Assembly (NCBI GenBank): GCA_005772825.1
Contig: SXIP01000120.1
Coordinates: 1 to 32,243 of the forward strand
Source of the DNA: Methylococcaceae bacterium
GTDB lineage: Bacteria > Pseudomonadota > Gammaproteobacteria > Methylococcales > Methylomonadaceae
Direction: 5' to 3'
Length of the DNA stretch: 32,243 nt
In this document: piece after piece, positions 1-8,202 of the stretch
Layout of the letters: every line of letters starts with the position of its first letter
How positions within the stretch are numbered: the first letter of the stretch is position 1
Translations under genes and position numbers: made by a program
Notes under the pieces: model-generated
Seen by the model: the letters and a program-made list of their open reading frames with translations, nothing else
What the model was told of the DNA's origin: nothing
Database searches by the model: none

Positions 1-38
1 ACCTTTGGCATTTAACCAACCGCTTTATTCGCAAATTA

Positions 39-136
39 CTGGCCCACACCCTGGGCGTTTTTTTGAACAAACTTTTGGGTAATCCGCCTTTGCATTTCGA
101 CGCTTTGGTTGAGGCTTAAAAGTCGAACATCACGTA
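39..136 (-). repeat. Dispersed ~98 bp repeat, copy 1 (inverted relative to copy 2)
   Basis: These bases match the reverse complement of 26567-26665 with only a few differences, including a 7 versus 8 base homopolymer (T7 here, A8 on the plus strand of copy 2). The shared block includes the minus-strand words TCGAAATGC and CCCAAAAGTTTGTTCAAA. Both copies lie in non-coding DNA. The short translated reading of the block (RITQKFVQK) is similar in both copies, but nothing suggests it is made as protein. It may be one end of a mobile element or a MITE-like unit. I did not recognise the family. Confidence 0.8.
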
Positions 137-322
137 TATCATGTAATTTTGAGTGATATACAGAAAGCCTTAGTGTCATTTTTATTTCATCAGTTCGTAG
201 TATGTGGTTCGTGCCCCACCGCGTCCTACGATTCTTATTCGAGTGTAAGGCCGGGCAATGTGCATGCCTAGGGAATATTCCACTCAAAAAATATGAAGTT
301 TTTCACGCTACCAACGGAAGTT

Positions 323-352
323 GATACCATCAGGCTACATGCTGATGGTATC
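323..352. repeat. Perfect 11-bp inverted repeat
   Basis: GATACCATCAG at 323-333 and CTGATGGTATC at 342-352 are exact reverse complements around an 8-base loop. On the plus strand the stem is followed by a run of A and not T, so it does not look like an intrinsic terminator in either direction. It could be an operator or a palindromic remnant. Confidence 0.6.
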
Positions 353-542
353 CAAAAAAATAGCGCGAACATCCTCAAAAAAACGACCGGTTCAGCAACT
401 GTTTAAGGCAAGCCCTAGCATCCCCGCTCAACACACTCTTATGCAAACACCCCAATTTGACAATACCCGCCAATCATTCCGTCATTTTTCCACATGCCGA
501 CACCATCATCATCGGTGGGAGCTGTCGTTTCCGTAAGCATAG

Positions 543-665
543 TTGACAATTGCCTGCCGACAATTGATTATCGAAGAAAACGGGCAGGTGGTGATTTACG
601 ATAATTCCGGGGCATCCGAATTCAAGGCCAAGGAGTTTGAAGTTGACTATGAAGTGTTGCGATAA
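543..665 (+). pseudogene. Short decayed coding fragment
   Basis: A frame opens after a stop at 540-542 and ends with TAA at 663-665. From 564 it reads LIIEENGQVVIYDNSG and then SEFKAKEFEVDYEVLR, which has the amphipathic, acidic look of a genuine protein C-terminus. There is no ATG and no ribosome binding site, and upstream sequence in all frames is unconvincing. I read it as the 3' remnant of a lost gene, possibly one of the small PGDYI-like proteins common in phage and accessory DNA. The family assignment is a guess. Confidence 0.3.
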
Positions 666-796
666 TACGGGGCTATACATGGACATCCTACCTCCTGTAT
701 GGGGCACCGGGGGCCGGAAAAACCAATGAGGGCAAACTGGACAGTTACAACACAAAGCCTCTTCAGGCAACGCATAGCGGATACTTGAGATAAACG

Positions 797-1030
797 ATGA
801 ATCATATTTATTTGGAACGGCACGACCCAGACAAAAACCTGCACCGGTTTTATCAACTATTTATTATGCAGGGCCTGTTCGGGGATTGGTCGCTGGTGCG
901 GGAATGGGGCAGGGCGGGTTCGCCTGGAACGGTGCGCAAGGATTGGTACAATAGCGAGGCGGAAGCGATCATGGCCAGTGAAAAACTGAGGCTGGATAAG
1001 GAAAAAAAAGGTTATCGAGCGGTTGTTTGA
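797..1030 (+). CDS. Stand-alone WGR-domain protein
   Basis: The 77-residue product is almost entirely one WGR domain. It has the typical run of an N-terminal strand (residues 3-8), a YQLFIMQGLFGDWSLVREWG core carrying the Trp-Gly-Arg signature at about 37-39, a Gly-Ser turn, and an end rich in Glu and Lys. WGR domains bind nucleic acid ends in PARPs and also occur as short single-domain bacterial proteins of unknown role; this has that size. The ribosome binding site before the ATG is weak (GAGA). The gene stands alone and converges on hsp20, which ends about 136 bases downstream on the other strand. The domain call is strong; the function is unknown. Confidence 0.82.
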   Translation: MNHIYLERHDPDKNLHRFYQLFIMQGLFGDWSLVREWGRAGSPGTVRKDWYNSEAEAIMASEKLRLDKEKKGYRAVV

Positions 1031-1166
1031 CCGATAAAAACAGCCACCTGCACCATGATTCCCACACCCAAGCTTATAAAACATTGCTCCAGGACAATCT
1101 GAAACAGGCATGTAAAAAAGGACCTCCCTGTCCATTGATCCTTGATGAAATATCTACAAGATTGAA

Positions 1167-1604
1167 TTATTCCTCCGATACGACTTCAATCTTCTTCGGT
1201 TTGACGGCTTCCCGCTTCGGAATCACAATTTCCAATACGCCATGTTTGCATTTTGCACTGATGGCCTCGCCGTTAGCCGAGTCCGGCAGGCTAAAGCGGC
1301 GATAAAACGAGCCATAGGATCGTTCTACGCGTTTATAGCCTTCTTTTTCGGTTTTATTTTCGGTCTTTTTTTCACCTTTCAGCGTTAAAACACCGGCTTC
1401 CATATTGACTTCAATATCTTCCGGCTTGACGCCCGGAATATCGGCCAGCAGTATAAATTTATCGTTCTCTTCCTTGATATCAACAGCGGGCGCCCACTCA
1501 GCGGTTGAGATCGAACTCTCGTTGCCTTGCAGTTCCTGCGAGCGTTCCAGTTCTTTTTGTAACTGATTTAATAAACCCCAAGGTTCATAACGGATAATTG
1601 CCAT
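1167..1604 (-). CDS. Hsp20/alpha-crystallin family small heat shock protein
   Basis: This is a 145-residue ATP-independent holdase that binds unfolding proteins in the cytoplasm. An N-terminal arm (MAIIRYEPWGLLNQL) precedes an alpha-crystallin domain at about residues 38-130, with the conserved ADIPGVKPEDIEV segment, the GVLTLKGE strand, the YGSFYRRFSLP segment and the closing HGVLEIVIPK. A short tail contains the I-x-V motif (KKIEV) used for oligomer contacts. A longer frame opens 36 bases upstream. I chose ATG at 1604-1602 because AGGAGG sits six bases before it and the family starts this way. A sigma32-like promoter lies upstream at 1673-1700. Length and motifs are normal for the family. 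Confidence 0.95.
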   Translation of the reverse strand: MAIIRYEPWGLLNQLQKELERSQELQGNESSISTAEWAPAVDIKEENDKFILLADIPGVKPEDIEVNMEAGVLTLKGEKKTENKTEKEGYKRVERSYGSFYRRFSLPDSANGEAISAKCKHGVLEIVIPKREAVKPKKIEVVSEE

Positions 1605-1672
1605 TTCTGTGCCTCCTAAAGTTAAATGTTTAATTGACAATGAATGAAAACGTCAATTTGCTTTCGCAGCAA

Positions 1673-1700
1673 AAATAGAGACTGGGATTTATTTTTCAAG
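1673..1700 (-). promoter_or_regulatory. Candidate sigma32 (heat-shock) promoter of hsp20
   Basis: On the minus strand CTTGAAA (1700-1694) is an exact match to the sigma32 -35 element. After 13 bases it is followed by CTCTATTT (1680-1673), which resembles the CCCCATnT -10 element. It lies about 70 bases upstream of the hsp20 start codon. The match was found by eye only. Confidence 0.5.
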
Positions 1701-1814
1701 AGCTGGATAATGATTTTTTACGGTGGTTTTGATGGGCGTGACGGGATTGGTTTTTTTAGATTGCAGCACCTGTGTCGATTGCATATTGAGAAATATCGTC
1801 GGTCAGGAACTGCC

Positions 1815-2975
1815 TCAACAAAGCGCTTTAATGCCCGACACCAGTCGCTGCATAGCGATCTCGGCCCGTTCCTGATCAAGCATTCCATAAGATACCCGCA
1901 AATAACAGCCGTCTTGTAATCCGAATGCGCAGCCTGGAATCACGGCGACCTTGAAATCGCTGATCAGCGTTTTCACCAGGTCCAGGTCGTTCCTTGTCGT
2001 GTTCAATTTCAGCAGCAGGTAAAACGCGCCTTCGGTTTCGGTGATTCGGCACAGGTCGCCTAGTGCCTGTAGCTGCGTAGTGACTTGGGCGCGGGTACTT
2101 GCCAATTGTTGCAGGCGGGTTTTGCAATAGCTCGATCCGGTTTGCAAAGCGCCTATCGCCGCCTGTTGGGTGATCAACGGCGGGCAAATCAGGTTGGTGT
2201 CCTGGATTTTCAGCAAGGACGGTAGCAAGGCTTCCGGCATGACCATATAACCGATGCGCCAACTGGCGAAGCCGTAAGCCTTCGACAGCGAATACAGGGA
2301 AATGGTATGGGCCTCTGCTCCGGTTATGCTGGCGGGGGAAAAATGCCGCGCCTCTCCGTAGGTAAAATACTCATAGGCTTCATCGCTGATATGATACAAG
2401 CCGTGTTCGCGGCATAAGTCGTTAACAGCGCGCAATGCGGCTTCAGGATACACCGCACCGCTGGGATTATTCGGCGAAATGGTAACGATGGCGCGGGTTT
2501 TTTCTGTTATCGCTGCCCGTAAAGCGTCGAGATCCAGTTGATAGCAGGGATCGGTAGCGACGGCAATCGGTGTGCAGTTCAGCATGCGCACCGCCATTTC
2601 CTGATTGAAGTAATAGGGCAGGGGCAGGATGATTTCATCACCGGGATCGGCTATCGCCAGCAGGGTATTCAAAAACGCCATATTGGACCCGGCGGTGACC
2701 ATCAGTCGATAGCCGTTGGCGCTGTCGATGTTGTTTTCGGCGCGTAGTTTCGCTTCGATGAGTTCCCGTAAAAGCTCGGACCCGAGCGGTGAACCGTATA
2801 GGTGCTGCTCCGGCTGTATGCCGAAATCTTCGATCGCCTGTAATGCCGAGGCAGGCGGCGGATAAGACACCATGCCTTGGCCTAGCGACAGGGTTCCCGG
2901 CGTATTGCGTGTCCATTCGCCGACGACAGGGATAATCGGGGTTTGTACGGCGTCTATCGTGCGGCTGGTGCGCAT
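1815..2975 (-). CDS. Class I/II pyridoxal-phosphate aminotransferase
   Basis: The 386-residue product is a fold-type I aminotransferase. Recognisable parts are the substrate-side GQGMVSYPP near residue 33, TAGSNMAF (PLP phosphate binding) at 94-101, NNPSG at 169-173, SDEAY at 197-201 and the Schiff-base lysine in SLSKAYGF (K232), followed by R240 in SWRIGY. The C-terminus carries the small-domain GAFYLLLKL strand and LRVSYG. These features fit an aspartate- or aromatic-type aminotransferase, but the amino donor and product cannot be read from sequence. The start codon lies inside the 3' end of mobA (22-base overlap), so the two are probably co-transcribed with translational coupling. No other pathway gene is adjacent to define the substrate. 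Confidence 0.88.
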   Translation of the reverse strand: MRTSRTIDAVQTPIIPVVGEWTRNTPGTLSLGQGMVSYPPPASALQAIEDFGIQPEQHLYGSPLGSELLRELIEAKLRAENNIDSANGYRLMVTAGSNMAFLNTLLAIADPGDEIILPLPYYFNQEMAVRMLNCTPIAVATDPCYQLDLDALRAAITEKTRAIVTISPNNPSGAVYPEAALRAVNDLCREHGLYHISDEAYEYFTYGEARHFSPASITGAEAHTISLYSLSKAYGFASWRIGYMVMPEALLPSLLKIQDTNLICPPLITQQAAIGALQTGSSYCKTRLQQLASTRAQVTTQLQALGDLCRITETEGAFYLLLKLNTTRNDLDLVKTLISDFKVAVIPGCAFGLQDGCYLRVSYGMLDQERAEIAMQRLVSGIKALC

Positions 2976-3571
2976 GGCGTTTCCTTGTTTTCCAATGCTG
3001 ATAATTCAGTCAGTGTGTTAATGTTGATAAATATGTCCGGCTCACTGCTGAAATCGACCGCTAGCCATTTTTGTTGGGTCAGCCAAAAATCAACTTTTCG
3101 CTGGCCGCCAGCCAGATAATCCTGAAGACTGGTTTTCAAGTCGGTTTTTATTGCTAAAAAAACCGGGTGCAAGCGTTGCCCGTCAAAGGCGACAGCGATA
3201 TCGGCGTCATTTTCCGTGCGGGCCGATAATAATTTCAGGATATGTTCCGCCCTGATTAAAGGAGAATCGCAAGGTATCACCGCCAATACGCCGGTCTCGG
3301 CGTAAATCATCGCGGTTAATATACCGGCCAGCGGACCATCGAAGCTGTCGGTCTGGTCGGCGATAACCGGCAAGTCAAATTGTAGGTATTCGTCGCGGCT
3401 GCGGTTGGCGTTTATTATTACCTGATCCGTAACGGTTTTCAGCGCGGCTATCGCATAACTGACCATCGGGCGGCCTTGATAAGTAATCAGGCCTTTATCC
3501 CGGTAATTCATGCGCCGCGCTTGCCCCCCGGCCAGTATGACGCCGGTTACTTTGGTTGGATTGTTCATCAT
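2954..3571 (-). CDS. mobA: Molybdenum cofactor guanylyltransferase MobA
   Basis: MobA transfers GMP from GTP to molybdopterin-Mo, making the guanine-dinucleotide form of the cofactor used by many molybdoenzymes. The 205-residue sequence opens with the nucleotidyltransferase motif GVILAGGQARRM (residues 10-21) and the K26-G27 pair. It has DGPLAGI at 78-84 and the metal-binding IPCDSPL (D102), all at the positions usual for MobA. Two adjacent ATG codons begin the frame; I kept the first. The gene is divergent from the Uma2-type gene and overlaps the aminotransferase downstream. No molybdoenzyme or other cofactor gene lies nearby. Confidence 0.93.
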   Translation of the reverse strand: MMNNPTKVTGVILAGGQARRMNYRDKGLITYQGRPMVSYAIAALKTVTDQVIINANRSRDEYLQFDLPVIADQTDSFDGPLAGILTAMIYAETGVLAVIPCDSPLIRAEHILKLLSARTENDADIAVAFDGQRLHPVFLAIKTDLKTSLQDYLAGGQRKVDFWLTQQKWLAVDFSSEPDIFININTLTELSALENKETPCAPAAR

Positions 3572-3748
3572 GCCGGGTGGTGCTTATCCTGGGGACTCAA
3601 AAACGGCTATTCTCGCAAGTCTGTCAGCTATTGCAAGTCGCTTGATTAGCAACGGCGAATATTGGCGAAGGCATCGAATCGGTTTTCAGTTAAAATGGGC
3701 GGGGTTTTAAAACAACTAGCACTCGTACTTGGAGAAGAGAGGGAGGCC

Positions 3749-4306
3749 ATGACAAACCTGGCTGTCAAACAAGCAACTTATCAGGACATTATTGATTTGC
3801 CGGAAAATATCGTCGGCGAGATCATTAACGGCCGATTGGAAACCCAGCCGCGTCCTGCGCCCAGACATGCTCTCGCTTCTTCGTCTCTAGGTGCGGAATT
3901 GGTTTCGTCTTTTCAAAAAGGCCGTGGCGGTCCTGGTGGCTGGTGGATATTGCCCGAACCGGAATGTCACCTCGGCCCTCATGTGCTGGTGCTCGATCTT
4001 GCGGGCTGGCGCAAACAAAGAATGCCGGTATTGCCGGAAACGGCCTGGTTTGATGCTGTACCTGACTGGGTTTGCGAGATTTTATCGCCGTCCACGGCAC
4101 GCCTGAACCGGTCTGTTAAAATGCCGGTTTACGCACAACTGGGCGTTGCCCATTTATGGCTGATAGACCCGCTGCTGCAAATCCTGGAAGCCTACCAATT
4201 GCACGATTCGCATTGGCTGTTAATCGAGACCTTCGCCAACGACCAACCGGTCTCCATCGCTCCTTTTAGTGAGCATACTTTTTCACTTTCTGATTTATGG
4301 GAATAA
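3749..4306 (+). CDS. Uma2-family (DUF820) restriction-endonuclease-like protein
   Basis: The 185-residue product has the Uma2/DUF820 arrangement of a PD-(D/E)XK nuclease fold: E24 in IVGEIINGRLE, an acidic VLDLAGWR (D83), then PDWVCEILSPST (E110), K124 in RSVKMPVYAQLGV, and HLWLIDP. These are the usual active-site positions. The biological role of Uma2 proteins is not established; they are abundant in cyanobacteria and some methanotrophs. A longer frame begins at 3662, but GAGGGAGG sits just upstream of ATG 3749, and the family normally starts with such a short leader. The gene ends 11 bases before the next lipoprotein start. Confidence 0.85.
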   Translation: MTNLAVKQATYQDIIDLPENIVGEIINGRLETQPRPAPRHALASSSLGAELVSSFQKGRGGPGGWWILPEPECHLGPHVLVLDLAGWRKQRMPVLPETAWFDAVPDWVCEILSPSTARLNRSVKMPVYAQLGVAHLWLIDPLLQILEAYQLHDSHWLLIETFANDQPVSIAPFSEHTFSLSDLWE

Positions 4307-4317
4307 GAGATTCATCA

Positions 4318-4719
4318 ATGAAAAACAATAACAGATTATCCATTTTAAGCGTTGCCCTGATTGCAGTTATTTCAGGCTGTACCAGTGCGCCGGAAAAACC
4401 GCTTGAACAAGCCGCCGCTGAACCGGCCCCGTTTGTCAGCGATTACCCCACTCGTGACCGCGTTGAATATGTATTGAACTGTGTTGCCCAACATGGCGGC
4501 CTGACTTATATCACGCAATACGCCTGCGGCTGCAAAGTGGACAAGATTGCGGAAAAACTCAAATTCAGTGAATACGAGGCTGCAAAAACCTTTACTTATT
4601 TGCGCAGCACGCCCGGAGATAACGGCGGCGTTTTTCGTGATCCGGCACAGTCCAAGGATTTAAGAAAGCGGCTTAAAGAAGCGGAAGAATATGCGGAAAA
4701 AAGCTGTTTTGTGAAATAG
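4318..4719 (+). CDS. Small Cys-rich lipoprotein, family unknown
   Basis: The 133-residue product begins with a lipoprotein signal (MKNNNRLSILSVALIAVISG, lipobox cysteine C21), so it should be lipid-anchored in the envelope. The mature part has four more cysteines: one in YVLNCVAQHGG, two in YACGCKV and one in the final KSCF. They are likely to form disulphides in the periplasm. The remainder is helical, with FRDP followed by a charged C-terminal helix. The pattern reminds me of small Cys-rich secreted proteins seen near PQQ-dehydrogenase genes in methylotrophs, but that is memory only. The longer frame from 4297 adds seven residues that would spoil the signal peptide. Confidence 0.72.
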   Translation: MKNNNRLSILSVALIAVISGCTSAPEKPLEQAAAEPAPFVSDYPTRDRVEYVLNCVAQHGGLTYITQYACGCKVDKIAEKLKFSEYEAAKTFTYLRSTPGDNGGVFRDPAQSKDLRKRLKEAEEYAEKSCFVK

Positions 4720-4877
4720 CACTGCAAACTTTAGATTGGACAAATAACAAGAAGGAAGGCGCTGAATCAGTCTTAACAAAAAGCGCCAAATAACCGCTTG
4801 GGAGAATAACTTCCGCAATAAAGTTTTGTATGCCTGGAAATTTTGATGAGTTTGTTTTTCAAAACTATATGTTTTGG

Positions 4878-4906
4878 TTGCGATTTTATATTGAGAAATG
4901 TATTAT
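4878..4906 (+). promoter_or_regulatory. Candidate sigma70 promoter for rpmE
   Basis: TTGCGA (4878-4883), a 17-base spacer and TATTAT (4901-4906) closely match the sigma70 consensus. The -10 element lies about 50 bases before the rpmE start codon, in a notably AT-rich stretch. Confidence 0.55.
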
Positions 4907-4958
4907 ATGTGGTTCTTTAATAAGTATATAACCCGTTTATCGGTAATGTGAAAGTGAT

Positions 4959-5159
4959 ATGAAACCAGAAATTCATCCCCAATATAAACAAATTACTGTA
5001 ACCTGTGGTTGTGGTAATTCATTTGTAACAGGCTCAGTATTAGGTAAGGATTTGCAGATAGAAGTTTGTTCTTCATGCCATCCTTTCTATACAGGAAAGC
5101 AGCGCGTTGTTGATACGGCAGGTCGTGTTGATAAATTCCGTAAAAAATACGGAAAATAA
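4959..5159 (+). CDS. rpmE: 50S ribosomal protein L31 (zinc-binding type)
   Basis: This is the 66-residue large-subunit protein L31, which sits at the intersubunit bridge near the central protuberance. It shows the zinc-binding form: C16 and C18 in TCGCGN, then C37 and C40 in [12 protein letters not shown], followed by the [10 protein letters not shown] tail. [10 protein letters not shown] is the classic N-terminus, which fixes the start despite a weak ribosome binding site. It appears monocistronic, with its own promoter upstream. Because the zinc ligands are intact, this is the zinc-dependent (C+) paralog and not the zinc-starvation replacement. Confidence 0.97.
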   Translation: MKPEIHPQYKQITVTCGCGNSFVTGSVLGKDLQIEVCSSCHPFYTGKQRVVDTAGRVDKFRKKYGK

Positions 5160-5283
5160 GTTTAGCAAACTTTGATTGTTAGTAAGGCGTACTGAATTTT
5201 ACTTGAAAAATCCTGTAAGCAGGTCGCCGTAAAGTGTTTAATTTTGTGTTGCGGCGCTACACTTTGAGAAGTACGATCTTATA

Positions 5284-5326
5284 TCATGCGGTTTTTTTTG
5301 CAGGACGAGCAAAAATCGCCGCATGA
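5284..5326. repeat. Long inverted repeat (hairpin)
   Basis: TCATGCGG (5284-5291) pairs exactly with CCGCATGA (5319-5326). Inside it a T-rich run ending in GC (5292-5301) pairs with GCAAAAA (5309-5315), leaving the loop AGGACGA. The stem is long, but no T-run follows on either strand. Its role is unknown: it may be a regulatory hairpin or a REP-like unit. Confidence 0.6.
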
Positions 5327-5592
5327 GATGTTTTGATTGGACTGTTTTTTAAGCAGTAATTACGCCTTTCAAGTCTATGCTCTTCCTCCGGCTAATATGA
5401 TAGCCGATTAGCATTTCTCTCTATCTACAGATAAAGATAAGAAAATTATCCAAGTCTCTTTCCTGATCCGGCATTGGCGACCTTGATTGGTAACGATGTT
5501 TGTTTTTGCATGATCAAAAACTCTTCCATAAAAATTAACGGTGTTAAGGCGGATTGTCTGTACAATCTTGTCCTGTTGCTAAACCCGACAAT

Positions 5593-5619
5593 AATCACCC
5601 CGGAAAAACCGGGGTGATT
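5593..5619 (-). terminator. Terminator-like hairpin after the NHL-repeat gene
   Basis: A perfect 11-bp stem (AATCACCCCGG with CCGGGGTGATT) encloses a five-base loop. It lies about 20 bases past the stop codon of the minus-strand NHL-repeat gene. No long U-tract follows, but position and GC-rich stem make it the likely 3' end of that transcript. Confidence 0.65.
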
Positions 5620-5640
5620 TAGCTTTGTAACTACAAACGC

Positions 5641-8091
5641 TTATGGTTTATTGAATTTAAGAACCCTGTTATTGGCTCTGTCTGCGACATACACATTTGC
5701 TGCACTGTCTACAGCGATACCATCGGGAACGCACAGGCTTTCAGGGCTGATTGCTTTACACGAGCTTTTGGTAAATATATTGCCTTGACCAAGCGCCTTG
5801 TCGGCGACGGTATTCGTCGTTAGCGGTTTATTGAATTTGAGCACCCGGTTATTGTTTTGATCGGTTATGTATACATTCCCGGCGCCATCAACTGCTACCC
5901 AAGCAGGAAGGTTTAGAGTATTCGCCGCCAATCCACCATTGTTGGGAGTATTGGTCGCAAAATTTGGCTGTCCAAGTACCTTGTCGGCGTTGGTGTTGCT
6001 GCCGGCCGCCAGCGGGGTATTAAACTCAAGCACTCTATGGTTGCTAAGGTCGGCCACATACAGATTACCGGCCGCATCTACCGCAACACCGTGGGGGTTA
6101 CAGAGAGTCTTGTTATTGACTACTCCCCCCAGATTACAGGTGTTCAAAGTCAGCGTATCCAATTGTCCGAATACTTTATCGGCGCTGGTATTGGTGGTTA
6201 GCGGTTTGTTATAGGCAAGCACCCGGTGGTTGCTGTAATCACCTACATAGAGATTATCGAGACTATCTAGCGCAAGACCCACCGGCGTACAGAGAGAATC
6301 GCGGGATACGCCGCCATTGTTACAATTGCCTGTTATAAAACTGCCGCCCTGACCAATTACCATGTCGGCTGATGTACCGTCGGTAAAGGGTACATCGTAT
6401 TCCAGTACGCGGTGATTATTTATATCCGATACATACAGATTGCCGGCGCTATCGACTGCGATGCCGCGCGGGTTGCATAACGTGGCGGCGTTAATGGCGC
6501 CGCCGGTATTACAGGTGTTGGTAAAGAAATTGGGTTGGCCAATAACCAGATTAGCCGGATTATGAGTTGTGAATGCTGCTATGGTACTCCATCCCAACAC
6601 ACGGTTATTGCCGGTATCAACGACATAAATGCGATTTGGGCTTACGCTGCGATCAATGGCGACGGCGCCGCCGGGACCACCACCAGGACCACTATCGATC
6701 ATATTAAAGCCCCGATCATCAAGAGCATTCGCAAGATTAATAGTTAACAGATTTTGGCCCAACACACCGCTTGCGGCGCTATTATTGGTGATAGGCGCGT
6801 TATATTTATTGATCCGGTTATTACGTGTATCCGTTGCATACAGGTTTTCAGTTGTATCAAGCGCTATGCCTACGGGACTGCAAAGACCTTTGCTGTTTAC
6901 CGGCGGTAAAGCGCCTGCGTTAGTGTTGTTGCAGGTATTTGTAGTAAAGTCCCCGAATTGACCTAACACCTTATCGGCTGATGTATTTGTATCGGTGTGT
7001 ATCAATATCCGGTTGTTGGAATAGTCCGAAATGAACAGTGTGGTACCGGTACTGTTGACCGCTATGCTGGCAGGATTACACAGGGTATTTGCATTGACAA
7101 CACCGCCCAGATTACAGGTTTGTGAAGTAAAGCTGTTCGATTGCCCGTATACCTTGTCGGCGGTTGTATTTTTCGGAGCTAAAGGGGTATTGTATTTTAA
7201 CACCCGGTTATTGTTATACTCGGCGACATAAAGGTTACGCGCCGCATCCAGGGCAAGCCCTGTGGGACCGCAAAGACTATCGGCATTCAATCCGCCGGAA
7301 TTGCAGGTATTGGTTGTAAAGAAACCCTGCTGTCCGAATACCGTATCCGCGACGTTATCCCCCGAACCGAAAGTTGAGGTAACCGCTTCCGGCGAATGGA
7401 ATTCCAGCACGCGATTATTACTGTAGTCAGAGACATACAGATTGTTCTTATTATCAACAGCCACCTTGTGCGGATTACAGAGAGTATCTGCATTCAAACC
7501 AAAATTATTGCAGGAGTTATTCGTAAAACTGCCTGATTGACCGAAAACATCGGTTGCTGCTAATCCCGCTAATGGACTACCCGCCTTGAACGGTGTTTTG
7601 TAATACAACACGCGATGATTACTGTAATCAGCTACATACAAATTGCCTTTGCTATCCACACCGACACCGGTTGGGTCGCAAAGACTGCTGGCCTTGACGC
7701 CTCCGTTGTTACAGGTATTGGAGGTAAAATCGGGTTGTCCAATGACGATTTTGGCGGGAGCATGACTGGTAAACGCCGCAACATCGTCCCAGCCGAGCAC
7801 CCGATGGTTATTCCTGTCTGCCGCATATACGCGGTTTGGCGTCGCACTTTTATCGATAGTCACGTCTCCCCAAGAGCCGGGAGACATATTCAGGCCTCGA
7901 CCGTCGACGAAATTTCTATCACCGTGGACAAAATTTAACTGACCGAGTACGGCATCGGCTGTGACATCGCCGTTCGATCCCGGCGCCATCGTCGGAATCG
8001 CAGCTTCCGGGGCGCTGCTTGAGAATAAAATTAGCCCGGTAATAAATGGTAAAAAAATACTTTTCTTGTGGTTATTTAGACTGTGTTTCAT
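5641..8091 (-). CDS. Secreted NHL-repeat beta-propeller protein (12 repeats)
   Basis: The 816-residue product has a signal peptide (basic MKHSLNNHKK, hydrophobic FLPFITGLILFSSS, cleavage near residue 31) and then twelve NHL-type repeats marked by N-[LRV]-Y-x-x-D-x-x-N-x-R-V-L. The first six are echoed by the second six: each half begins with DRG[LF]NM, then VLGW, then AAFT and the VIGQP segment. This suggests an internal duplication giving two six-bladed propellers. Most repeats also carry a TCN...LC cysteine pair. NHL propellers usually mediate binding rather than catalysis. The ATG at 8091 is preceded by AAGGAG. The chain stops right after the last blade with no visible anchor. It may be exported to the periplasm or surface; the ligand is unknown. 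Confidence 0.88.
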   Translation of the reverse strand: MKHSLNNHKKSIFLPFITGLILFSSSAPEAAIPTMAPGSNGDVTADAVLGQLNFVHGDRNFVDGRGLNMSPGSWGDVTIDKSATPNRVYAADRNNHRVLGWDDVAAFTSHAPAKIVIGQPDFTSNTCNNGGVKASSLCDPTGVGVDSKGNLYVADYSNHRVLYYKTPFKAGSPLAGLAATDVFGQSGSFTNNSCNNFGLNADTLCNPHKVAVDNKNNLYVSDYSNNRVLEFHSPEAVTSTFGSGDNVADTVFGQQGFFTTNTCNSGGLNADSLCGPTGLALDAARNLYVAEYNNNRVLKYNTPLAPKNTTADKVYGQSNSFTSQTCNLGGVVNANTLCNPASIAVNSTGTTLFISDYSNNRILIHTDTNTSADKVLGQFGDFTTNTCNNTNAGALPPVNSKGLCSPVGIALDTTENLYATDTRNNRINKYNAPITNNSAASGVLGQNLLTINLANALDDRGFNMIDSGPGGGPGGAVAIDRSVSPNRIYVVDTGNNRVLGWSTIAAFTTHNPANLVIGQPNFFTNTCNTGGAINAATLCNPRGIAVDSAGNLYVSDINNHRVLEYDVPFTDGTSADMVIGQGGSFITGNCNNGGVSRDSLCTPVGLALDSLDNLYVGDYSNHRVLAYNKPLTTNTSADKVFGQLDTLTLNTCNLGGVVNNKTLCNPHGVAVDAAGNLYVADLSNHRVLEFNTPLAAGSNTNADKVLGQPNFATNTPNNGGLAANTLNLPAWVAVDGAGNVYITDQNNNRVLKFNKPLTTNTVADKALGQGNIFTKSSCKAISPESLCVPDGIAVDSAANVYVADRANNRVLKFNKP

Positions 8092-8202
8092 ATCAAACTC
8101 CTTACCTTTGAGGTATTGGTTTTGCGTTTAACAAACAAGAGGCACTTGATTTTTTACTTAATTGAGAAGATTAGCCGATAAAAGTTCGGTTTTTTATTCT
8201 GT

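Larger units (their letters stand above)
1..796. other. Gene-poor left edge
   Basis: I see no intact gene in the first 796 bases. Open frames here lack ribosome binding sites and recognisable protein character. The stretch contains one arm of a dispersed repeat (39-136), a perfect 11-bp inverted repeat (323-352) and a short decayed coding fragment (543-665). It looks like a scar of rearranged or decaying DNA. Anything upstream of base 1 is not visible. Confidence 0.6.
5160..5640. other. Gene-free stretch after rpmE
   Basis: About 480 bases hold no convincing gene on either strand. I see a long inverted repeat at 5284-5326, a weaker AAAGTGT/ACACTTT pair near 5232-5268, and the terminator of the minus-strand NHL gene at 5593-5619. 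No tRNA or other RNA gene was recognised. Confidence 0.6.

Noticed and set aside
36-287. Minus-strand frame of 83 codons
   Set aside because: Its C-terminal part is the dispersed repeat read as protein; there is no ribosome binding site and the composition is unlike a real protein.
474-770. Cys-rich minus-strand frame that hints at a zinc ribbon
   Set aside because: The cysteine spacing is irregular, and a better-looking coding fragment runs on the other strand across 543-665.
1027-1305. Plus-strand frame overlapping hsp20
   Set aside because: It overlaps the WGR stop codon and runs antisense to the clearly real Hsp20 gene; no family resemblance.
8174-8195. Plus-strand terminator (CCGA/TCGG plus T6)
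   Set aside because: The stem is only four pairs and no plus-strand gene ends upstream.
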